A stretch of DNA of 5,028 bases from JBOGZD01 sp050697155 (GTDB lineage: Bacteria; Actinomycetota; Thermoleophilia; Solirubrobacterales; 70-9): the NCBI GenBank assembly GCA_050697155.1, contig JBOGZD010000157.1, positions 1 through 5,028 on the forward strand. Direction: 5' to 3'. Position 1 is the first letter of the stretch; every line of letters begins with the position of its first letter. Positions 1 to 5,028 of the stretch are shown piece by piece. The notes beneath the pieces were generated by a model. That model had not been told where the DNA came from and ran no database searches. It was given only the letters and a program-made list of their open reading frames with translations. The translations under genes were made by a program, and so were the position numbers.

Positions 1-632
1 TGCGCCTGCGCCGCGGGGTGCGCTTCCAGGACGGCCGCCCGATGAACGCCGCCGCGGTGCTCGCCAACGCCGACCGCTGGCGCCGGACCGCGGTGGGGCG
101 GCGGCTGCTGCCGGGGCTGATGGCGGCCGACGCGCCGCGCCCCGACCTGGTCCGCTTCATCCTTGCCCGCCCGGATCCGCGATTCGACCGGCGGCTGGCC
201 GCGGCGCCGCTCGGGGTTGTCTCGCCGCGGGCGCTCCGCGACGCCGGCCCGCAGGGGATCGACATCGGGGCGGCGACCGACAGCGGCACCGGGCCGTTCG
301 AGCTCCGCGAGCGCGACGCCGAGCGGCTGCTGCTGGTCCGCAACGCCGACTGGTGGGGCACCGACCACGAGCTCGGCCCCGGAATCGATCAGCTCGAGCT
401 CCTCGCCGTCCCCGATCCGGCCGAGCGCCTGTCCCTGCTCGAGGACGCCACGGTCCAGGTCGCCGGGGAGCTCGGACCCGGGTCGCTGCGCCGGGTGCGG
501 CAGGACCCGCTGCTGACGGTGAGCGGGAGCGGGCGCGACGGGGTGGCGATCGAGCGCTCGGTCCGCGGCCTGGGCGACGAGCCCTTCCCATCGCTGAACT
601 CCCTCTGGCGCACCCGCATCGACGTCGGCTAG
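1..632 (+). CDS. ABC transporter substrate-binding protein, family 5 (5'-truncated by window)
   Basis: This is the end of an extracytoplasmic binding protein of the SBP_bac_5 (oligopeptide/dipeptide/nickel) class, which captures a solute and delivers it to an ABC importer. The frame is open from base 3, and the first visible residues (RLRRGVRFQDGRPM) are the family's 'L+.GV.F.DG.P' motif, so the GTG at 18 is internal and the true start lies left of the window. NADRW follows at about 66-80. The family signature GTGPFE is encoded at 285-302, then RNADWWG (339-359) and a GP.IDQLEL segment. The stop is TAG at 630-632. Only about 110 residues follow GTGPF, whereas classical OppA-type proteins have a much longer C-terminal half, so this is either a short subfamily or a truncated gene. 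The C-terminus (ERSVRGLGDEPFPSLNSLWRTRI) is ordered-looking rather than random read-through. The ligand cannot be inferred, and no permease or ATPase gene is in view. Confidence 0.85.
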   Translation, partial: RLRRGVRFQDGRPMNAAAVLANADRWRRTAVGRRLLPGLMAADAPRPDLVRFILARPDPRFDRRLAAAPLGVVSPRALRDAGPQGIDIGAATDSGTGPFELRERDAERLLLVRNADWWGTDHELGPGIDQLELLAVPDPAERLSLLEDATVQVAGELGPGSLRRVRQDPLLTVSGSGRDGVAIERSVRGLGDEPFPSLNSLWRTRIDVG

Positions 633-651
633 GGCCGCGAACAGGGGTTGT

Positions 652-692
652 GTGAAGCATCGACCCCCCCTGGGCGGCGTGAATGCTTCACG
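652..692. repeat. Inverted repeat, copy 1 (at the 3' end of the AbiEi/DUF559 gene)
   Basis: A perfect 9-bp inverted repeat has arms GTGAAGCAT at 652-660 and ATGCTTCAC at 683-691, separated by 22 nt. The core layout is TGAAGC (653-658), 26 nt, GCTTCACG (685-692). It lies between two convergent genes: the solute-binding gene stops at 632, and the minus-strand gene's TGA stop (688-690) is part of the right arm. A transcript from either strand could fold it into a stem, but there is no T-tract and the loop is long, so it is not a typical intrinsic terminator. The same core with the same spacing recurs at 1583-1622. Confidence 0.75.
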
Positions 693-1602
693 CGTCGCGC
701 TTGCGGCGCGCGACCGCCGCAAGCGTGCCCTCTACGTGCCGGGGCGCGAACCTGATCTGCGCGTGCGTAAAGCGCAGCTGTGTCAGGCCGGCCGCGGTGT
801 GAGCCTGGTCGCGGAGACGGTCCCTCGCCTGCTGGGCCGGCGTGCGGTGATAGCGCAATCCATCGGTCTCCACGACCAGCCCGAGATCGGGCCAGTGGAA
901 GTCGACCTTGAACCCGTTCACGTACCGCCTCGTCTGCGGCGGAGGCAGGCCGACTCTTCGGGCGATCGGCAGGAACAGGCGCTCCAGCTCGGAGTCGGTG
1001 AGGACGAAGGTGGTGCGGTCGAGCAACCTGCGCAGTTTCGCCGCGCCGGGAAGGCTTGACTCCTCGACCGCGGCGCGCAGCGCTTCAGGGTCGGCCAGGC
1101 CTCGCTTGTCGGCCTCGTTGATCGCCGCCTCCAGCGGATTGCGTTCCAGGCGCGTGGCGATGTCGATGAGCGTCCGGATCGGGGTGGTCACGGGAATGCC
1201 GTGGCGCCGGTCGCGCTCCGCCTGGTCGAGTCGCCGCGTTCGCCGCAGCCGCACGCCGGGGTGGCGGCGAAGGACCCCGGCGGGGACGGTGACGTCGCTC
1301 TTGCCGCCTCGGTCCGGGCGAATCTCCCACAGCGCCGCCGCACACTCATGGCTCAGCACCGCCTCGGGACCGCAGGCGAGGACCGCGGCCATCCAGCGGC
1401 CGTGCGTCGTGAGCTCGGGGCGGCCGACGGCGTACACGCCTCTGTGTACCGGGTGCAGTCGACCGCGGGCGATCCGGTGATCGACCGCCTTCACGCTGAA
1501 GCCGAGCCCCAGGAGCTGGGAGCGGGTGACGACCCCGTGTTGTCTGGCGGTGAGGGCCCACAGGCCCCGGCCGCTGCGCTGTTGAAGCCTTCGTTGCACC
1601 AT
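688..1602 (-). CDS. AbiEi-type winged-helix / DUF559 (Vsr-like nuclease fold) fusion protein
   Basis: This 304-aa protein has two recognisable parts. Residues about 13-62 (LTARQHGVVTRSQL...GRLHPVHRGVYAVG) match the winged-helix N-terminus of AbiEi-type antitoxins, the DNA-binding part that represses type IV toxin-antitoxin operons. Residues 63-195 form a middle region with a typical PVTTPIRTLIDIA segment. Residues about 200-300 are a DUF559-type domain related to Vsr-like endonucleases, with candidate active-site acids E205 (TDSELE), D234 (VDFHW) and E245/D247 (VVETDG), then RDRLRD and a GLTQLRFTHAQI strand. Such fusions are commonly annotated as AbiEi-family antitoxins, but no AbiEii-like nucleotidyltransferase toxin gene is adjacent. 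The start is ATG at 1602-1600, with an in-frame TGA six codons upstream (1620-1618). No clear Shine-Dalgarno precedes it, so translation may be leaderless or weakly initiated. Nuclease activity is unproven; a DNA-binding regulator or a selfish or defence function are alternatives. Confidence 0.88.
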   Translation of the reverse strand: MVQRRLQQRSGRGLWALTARQHGVVTRSQLLGLGFSVKAVDHRIARGRLHPVHRGVYAVGRPELTTHGRWMAAVLACGPEAVLSHECAAALWEIRPDRGGKSDVTVPAGVLRRHPGVRLRRTRRLDQAERDRRHGIPVTTPIRTLIDIATRLERNPLEAAINEADKRGLADPEALRAAVEESSLPGAAKLRRLLDRTTFVLTDSELERLFLPIARRVGLPPPQTRRYVNGFKVDFHWPDLGLVVETDGLRYHRTPAQQARDRLRDQAHTAAGLTQLRFTHAQIRFAPRHVEGTLAAVARRKRDA

Positions 1603-1622
1603 AGGGGTAAGAGGGCTTCACG
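1583..1622. promoter_or_regulatory. Inverted repeat, copy 2, centred on the AbiEi/DUF559 start codon (candidate operator)
   Basis: TGAAGCC at 1583-1589 and GGCTTCA at 1614-1620 form a 7-bp inverted repeat. The core is TGAAGC (1583-1588), 26 nt, GCTTCACG (1615-1622), identical in arms and spacing to the copy at 653-692. Its centre (about 1601.5) falls on the ATG of the minus-strand gene. AbiEi antitoxins are known to repress their own promoters by binding inverted repeats, so an autoregulatory operator is plausible. A translational hairpin that hides the start codon is an alternative. Confidence 0.6.
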
Positions 1623-1689
1623 AGCCGCAGTTCGCCCCCGGGCTGAGGTCGCGCTTTGCATTGGGCGTCGGCTGAAAGACTGGGCGTGG
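1603..1689. other. Divergent intergenic region between the AbiEi/DUF559 and GH31 genes
   Basis: This 87-bp gap must hold the promoters of both divergent genes unless they lie inside the coding regions. Apart from the outer arm of the inverted repeat (1614-1622) and a GC-rich partial palindrome at about 1633-1642, I see no convincing -35/-10 pair on either strand. The best purine-rich stretch before the hydrolase gene is GAAAGA at 1674-1679, a weak ribosome-binding candidate. Confidence 0.4.
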
Positions 1690-3966
1690 GTGAGGGGACG
1701 ACGAGCAGCGGTGGCCGGGCTCGCGGTCGTGGCGGCCGGCGCGCTTGCGCTCGCGCCCGCCGCAGAGGGGCGGGTGACGATCGACGAGCAGCGAGTGGTG
1801 GTCTCCACCCGCCACGCCAGCGCGACGATCGAGCGGGAGCCGTTTCGGATCGACTTCGCCGGCGCCGACGGGCGCACCCGGGTCGCCGAGGTGCCGAACG
1901 CCGCGCCCGATCCGCTCCTGATCCCGCCGCACCCCGATCCGGAGCCGCTCGGGCTCGACAACCTCGACGGGCCGACGCTGTACGCGCCGCTGACCTTTGC
2001 GGGCGGGGCCTCGGTGGACCTTCAGATCCCGGCAGCCGTCTGGGCGGGCAACATGCTCGCCGGGCTCGAGGCCGGGACGATGCACTCAGCGCGCGAGGTG
2101 CTCGCCGCCCGGCGCGCAGGCGGGGCGGCCGAGCTCGAGCTCTCGACCAGCGACCCCTCGGGCCGGCGCATCCTGCTGCGGGTCGAGCCCGAGGGCCGGC
2201 GAGCGATCAGGGTCAGCGCCCGGGTGACGCCCGGCGCCGGCGTCGATGCGCTCGCCGACTCGTTCGCAAGCTCGCCGGGCGAGGCGTTCCGGGGCTTCGG
2301 CGGGCGCCACAACGCGCTCGACCAGCGCGGCGAGGACTTCTACGGCTGGGTCGAGCAGCAGAACGTCGGCGCCGGGCCGCTCGAGCCGGCGGCCGAGCTG
2401 CTGCCGGGCAGCGGCGGTGAGACCTACCAGTTCCCGAACGGGCCCACGGCGGCCTACTACGTGCAGTCGCAGTTCGTCTCCTCGCACGGCTACGGGTTCC
2501 TGCTCGATCGCGACGAGCTCTCCGGCTGGCGGATGGCCTCGGACCGCGACGACGCCTGGCAGGTCTCCGCCGCCGGGCCGGCGCTCGACTACCTGGTCGC
2601 CCCGGGCGGCCCGAAGCGCTCGATCCGCACCCTGACCGCCCTCGGCGGGCGCCACCGGGCGCCGCCACCGTGGGCGAGCGGGCCGATGCTCGACCGCCTG
2701 GTCCGCTTCACCGGCCACGACGCCGAGGGCTACCTGGCCGACGTCCGCGACGACCTGCGCCAGATCGATCGCTACGAGCTGCCGCTAAAGGCCTACCGGA
2801 TCGAGGCCTGGCACTTCCTCGACCGCGAAGTGCTGCGGGAGCTGATCGACGAGCTTCACCGGCGCGGGATCCGGGCGCTGGTCTACTTCCGCGCCTTCGT
2901 CACCGAGGGCGGGATCGGCACCGACCGGCCCGAGTACTTCGACGAGGCGATCGCCAACGGCTACGTGGCGACGACCGCGAGCGGCGACCCCTACATCTAC
3001 CTCGGCAACTTCAACGACCGCACCGCGCAGATCGACTTCACCGACCCCGCGGCGCTGCGCTGGTGGAGGGGGCGGATCCGGGAGGCGCTGCGGCTGGGCG
3101 CCGACGGGTTCATGCAGGACTTCGGCGAGCAGGTGCAGTCGGGGATGCACTTCGACGACGGCTCGACAGGGGCGACGATGCACAACCGCTACCCGGTGCT
3201 CTTTCACCGCGCGACGCGACGCGCGGTCGAGGGCTTCGAGCGCCGCCACCCACGCCGGCGGATCTTCTTCTACACCCGGACCGGGTACTCGGGGACCCCC
3301 GGATCGACCGCCTATGAGGGCGGCAACTTCGCCGGCGACGTGACCACCGACTGGGGCCGCGCCTCGGGCCTCGCCTCGGTGACCACCGACATGCTCAACC
3401 GCGGGATCGGCGGGGCGTTCGGCTACAGCGCCGACATCGGCGGCTACTTCGACTTCCACACCCCGCCGACCAGCCGCGAGCTGTTCCTGCGCTGGGCGCA
3501 GTGGGCGGCGCTGACGCCGGTGATGCGCCTGCACGGCTCGATCAACGCCGGCACCCACACGCCGTGGTCGTATGACGAGGGGGTGGTGCGGATCTACAAC
3601 CGGCTCTCGCGGCTCCACCTCCGGGCCCGGCCGCTGATCCTCGGGCTCTGGCGGCGGGCAGAGCGCACCGGGGTCCCGGTCGCGCGACCGCTGTGGCTCG
3701 AGTTCCCGGACGATCCCGAGGCCGCGCGCCAGGACCAGCAGTGGATGCTCGGCCCGAACGTGCTCGTCGCGCCGGTGGTCGGGCAGGGAGCGCGCGAGCG
3801 GCGCGTCTACTTCCCCCGCGGCTGCTGGCGCGAGCATGGCGCCGGTGGGCGGCACCGCGGGCCGGGCTACGCGACGGTCGCCGCCCCGCTCGAACGCCTG
3901 CCCTGGTTCGCGCGCTGCGGGACGCGGCCGTTCGCGGGCCTCACGGCAGCAAGAGCTCGCCGGTGA
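1690..3966 (+). CDS. Secreted glycoside hydrolase family 31 protein (alpha-glycosidase)
   Basis: This protein of about 758 aa probably hydrolyses alpha-linked sugars outside the cell by a retaining mechanism. From the GTG at 1690 it has a Sec-type signal peptide: RGRR, a hydrophobic stretch (residues 6-22) and an APA/AEG cleavage region. This is why I chose that start, although the ribosome-binding site is weak and the frame is open much further upstream. Residues about 29-325 are the GH31 N-terminal beta-sandwich, with FRGFGGRH (200-207) and LDQRGEDFYGWVEQ. The TIM barrel runs from about 328 to 660. DGFMQDFGE gives candidate nucleophile D477, NFAGDVTTDWG gives candidate acid/base D550, and ADIGGY (581-586) and RWAQWAALTPVMRLHG (601-616) are strongly conserved in the family. 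The C-terminal beta domain has the usual QWMLGPNVLVAPVV and PRGCW. The D477-D550 spacing and DFGE/ADIGGY motifs recall YihQ-like members, but the YihQ sulfonate-binding W..R..W region is not evident (here KAYRIEAWHF, 367-376). The substrate is therefore unassigned. The gene stands alone and overlaps the next gene tail to tail. Confidence 0.9.
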   Translation: MRGRRAAVAGLAVVAAGALALAPAAEGRVTIDEQRVVVSTRHASATIEREPFRIDFAGADGRTRVAEVPNAAPDPLLIPPHPDPEPLGLDNLDGPTLYAPLTFAGGASVDLQIPAAVWAGNMLAGLEAGTMHSAREVLAARRAGGAAELELSTSDPSGRRILLRVEPEGRRAIRVSARVTPGAGVDALADSFASSPGEAFRGFGGRHNALDQRGEDFYGWVEQQNVGAGPLEPAAELLPGSGGETYQFPNGPTAAYYVQSQFVSSHGYGFLLDRDELSGWRMASDRDDAWQVSAAGPALDYLVAPGGPKRSIRTLTALGGRHRAPPPWASGPMLDRLVRFTGHDAEGYLADVRDDLRQIDRYELPLKAYRIEAWHFLDREVLRELIDELHRRGIRALVYFRAFVTEGGIGTDRPEYFDEAIANGYVATTASGDPYIYLGNFNDRTAQIDFTDPAALRWWRGRIREALRLGADGFMQDFGEQVQSGMHFDDGSTGATMHNRYPVLFHRATRRAVEGFERRHPRRRIFFYTRTGYSGTPGSTAYEGGNFAGDVTTDWGRASGLASVTTDMLNRGIGGAFGYSADIGGYFDFHTPPTSRELFLRWAQWAALTPVMRLHGSINAGTHTPWSYDEGVVRIYNRLSRLHLRARPLILGLWRRAERTGVPVARPLWLEFPDDPEAARQDQQWMLGPNVLVAPVVGQGARERRVYFPRGCWREHGAGGRHRGPGYATVAAPLERLPWFARCGTRPFAGLTAARARR

Positions 3967-4948
3967 CCGCGTCGTGGTCCGAGCCCGGCAGGTCGTGGAC
4001 CCCGACCTGGCGGACCCCGATCCGCTCGTCGACCAGCAGATGGTCGATCGTGAGCGGGACCCGGAACGGAAGCAGCGGGATCCGCGCCGCCGACCAAGTC
4101 GGGGTCAGCCCGGAGCCCGCGCTGTCGGCGGCGTCCCGATATCCGCGGGCGATCAGATCGCGCATGTGGTCGTGGTCGAGGGTGGCGTTGAAGTCGCCGA
4201 GCAGCATCCGCAGCGGCGAGCCGACGGCGGACGGCATCGCCGCGAGGTCGGTTCGCCAGTCGCGAACGGTCCCGGGCGAGGTCGGCGGAGGTGGGTGGAC
4301 CGCGGTCACCTCGAGCCGCCCGTAGCCCCGGATGGCGATCCGCGCGGTGGGCATGAAGAAGGCCCCCGGGCGCCGGCGCGCCGGCCCGATCGCGGTCAGC
4401 GGGTAGCGCGAGTAGATCCCACTCCCATGCGCGGTCGGCGCCGCCCGCTCGGTGCCGTGGGGAAGCTCGCGCTCGAGCCCGGCGCGGCGCAGCTCGACCG
4501 CGAGCCCCGGGGTCAGCTCCTGGACGCTGAGGACGTCGATTCGGTGCGCGCGGACCAGCTCGACGACCGGTGCGGGATCGGCCTCGCCGAAGTGGAGGTT
4601 CGCGGTCATCACGTTGAGCGGGACTCCCGATCCCGCCGCCGCCTCGCCGTCCGAGAACGCGCGCGGGAGGACGAGGCCGACCAGCAGGAGCGCCGCGGCG
4701 GTGGCGACGGCGACCGCACCCCAGCGCCGCAGGAGCGCTGCCACCGCCACCGGGATCACCGCCGTCGCGGCGACGTACGGCGTAAACGCGATCATCGGGA
4801 CCAGCGGCCAGCCGCGGTCGAGCCCCAGCGCGCGGACCAGCGCCCAACCCGCCCAGAAGGCGACCAGCAGCCAGGCGATCGCGATCGCCGCACGGCTGGG
4901 TGGCGCCGATAGGCGCTTGCGGAAGGCGCCCGGCCCTCGAGGGTGCAC
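3941..4948 (-). CDS. Membrane-anchored endonuclease/exonuclease/phosphatase (EEP) family protein, VanJ-like layout
   Basis: This 335-aa protein has three predicted membrane helices (about 20-41, 48-71, 76-95) followed by a complete EEP domain (about 110-335). Basic residues before helix 1 (RKR) and between helices 2 and 3 (LLRRW) favour an inside N-terminus and an extracytoplasmic catalytic domain. The metal and catalytic motifs are all present: N117 (MTANLHF), E144 (SVQE), H218 (TAVHP), D252/N254 (LLGDFN), D302/H303 (TIDHLLV) and D324/H325 (GSDHDAV). This layout resembles VanJ/teicoplanin-resistance-type proteins, proposed to act on lipid-linked phosphates at the outer membrane face. That substrate is an inference by architecture; a generic phosphodiesterase or nuclease is possible. 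The start is GTG (4948-4946), the first start codon after the in-frame TGA at 4966-4964; no strong Shine-Dalgarno is seen. Its last 26 bp overlap the 3' end of the hydrolase gene on the other strand. Confidence 0.88.
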   Translation of the reverse strand: MHPRGPGAFRKRLSAPPSRAAIAIAWLLVAFWAGWALVRALGLDRGWPLVPMIAFTPYVAATAVIPVAVAALLRRWGAVAVATAAALLLVGLVLPRAFSDGEAAAGSGVPLNVMTANLHFGEADPAPVVELVRAHRIDVLSVQELTPGLAVELRRAGLERELPHGTERAAPTAHGSGIYSRYPLTAIGPARRRPGAFFMPTARIAIRGYGRLEVTAVHPPPPTSPGTVRDWRTDLAAMPSAVGSPLRMLLGDFNATLDHDHMRDLIARGYRDAADSAGSGLTPTWSAARIPLLPFRVPLTIDHLLVDERIGVRQVGVHDLPGSDHDAVTGELLLP

Positions 4949-5028
4949 GTTGATGCGCCGATTTCAACCGCAGCGCCTAAGCGCGGCCTCAATCACGCGA
5001 GGGAGCCACCAACGACGGAGGCGAAGGC
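4949..5028. other. Upstream region of the EEP gene, with a possible Shine-Dalgarno for a rightward gene beyond the window
   Basis: This 80-bp stretch has no coding signal that I can support. On the plus strand GGAGG at 5017-5021 is followed by 7 nt to the window edge, the ideal spacing for a start codon at about 5029. This suggests a divergent gene starting just outside. A small GCGC-CTAA-GCGC palindrome lies at about 4973-4984. No clear promoter hexamers are visible. Confidence 0.3.

Noticed and set aside
652..691. Intrinsic transcription terminator
   Set aside because: The stem is only 9 bp with a 22-nt loop and no T-run follows on either strand, so I kept it as an inverted repeat rather than call it a terminator.
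652..1480. Plus-strand open frames at 652-1059 and 908-1480
   Set aside because: They are antisense to the AbiEi/DUF559 gene, with biased composition and no recognisable motif.
653..1622. Insertion sequence or MITE
   Set aside because: There is no transposase, no long terminal inverted repeat and no target-site duplication that I can see. The paired repeats alone do not justify a mobile-element annotation.
1201..1689. Upstream in-frame extension of the GH31 reading frame (start at 1201)
   Set aside because: It runs antisense through most of the AbiEi/DUF559 gene and would bury the signal peptide in the middle of the protein. The hydrophobic leader right after the GTG at 1690 marks the real start.
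2785..3855. 356-aa open frame on the minus strand inside the GH31 gene
   Set aside because: It is rich in R, A, P, V and E with no domain motif, and lies opposite a frame with unmistakable GH31 motifs. It is a typical high-GC antisense shadow.
3836..4967. Long open frames at 3836-4912 (plus) and 3867-4967 (minus, second frame)
   Set aside because: Both are low-complexity R/G/P/A-rich translations overlapping the EEP gene, whose frame alone shows membrane helices and all catalytic motifs.

Overview
The window is very GC-rich (roughly 70% or more by eye) with strong G/C bias at third codon positions, and its proteins look actinobacterial. Solirubrobacterales/Thermoleophilia-type Actinomycetota is my best guess. 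This is inferred from composition and protein style only; no rRNA or other marker gene is present.

Layout, left to right. (1) The 3' part of a family 5 extracytoplasmic solute-binding protein gene on the plus strand, ending at 632. (2) A minus-strand gene (688-1602) for a one-piece protein joining an AbiEi-type winged-helix N-terminus to a DUF559/Vsr-like nuclease-fold C-terminus. (3) A divergent plus-strand gene (start about 1690, stop 3966) for a secreted family 31 glycoside hydrolase. (4) A minus-strand gene (3941-4948) for a three-helix membrane protein carrying an endonuclease/exonuclease/phosphatase (EEP) domain, overlapping the end of the hydrolase gene by 26 bp. (5) An 80-bp upstream region at the right edge that may belong to a gene starting outside the window.

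The four genes alternate strand (+, -, +, -), so no operon is visible. The solute-binding protein, the hydrolase and the EEP protein all probably act outside the cytoplasmic membrane (peptide or solute capture, glycan cleavage, and phosphoester or lipid-phosphate chemistry). I see no direct evidence of a shared pathway.

The most interesting signal is around the AbiEi/DUF559 gene. Each end of the gene carries an inverted repeat with the same layout, TGAAGC, exactly 26 nt, then GCTTCACG (653-692 and 1583-1622). One copy is centred on the start codon. In the other copy, one arm contains the stop codon. The spacers between the arms are not obviously similar, so the arms and their spacing are what is shared. 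This could be an autoregulatory operator plus a second site, or the ends of a small mobile or self-recognising unit. I saw no tRNA, rRNA, CRISPR array or recognisable insertion sequence.
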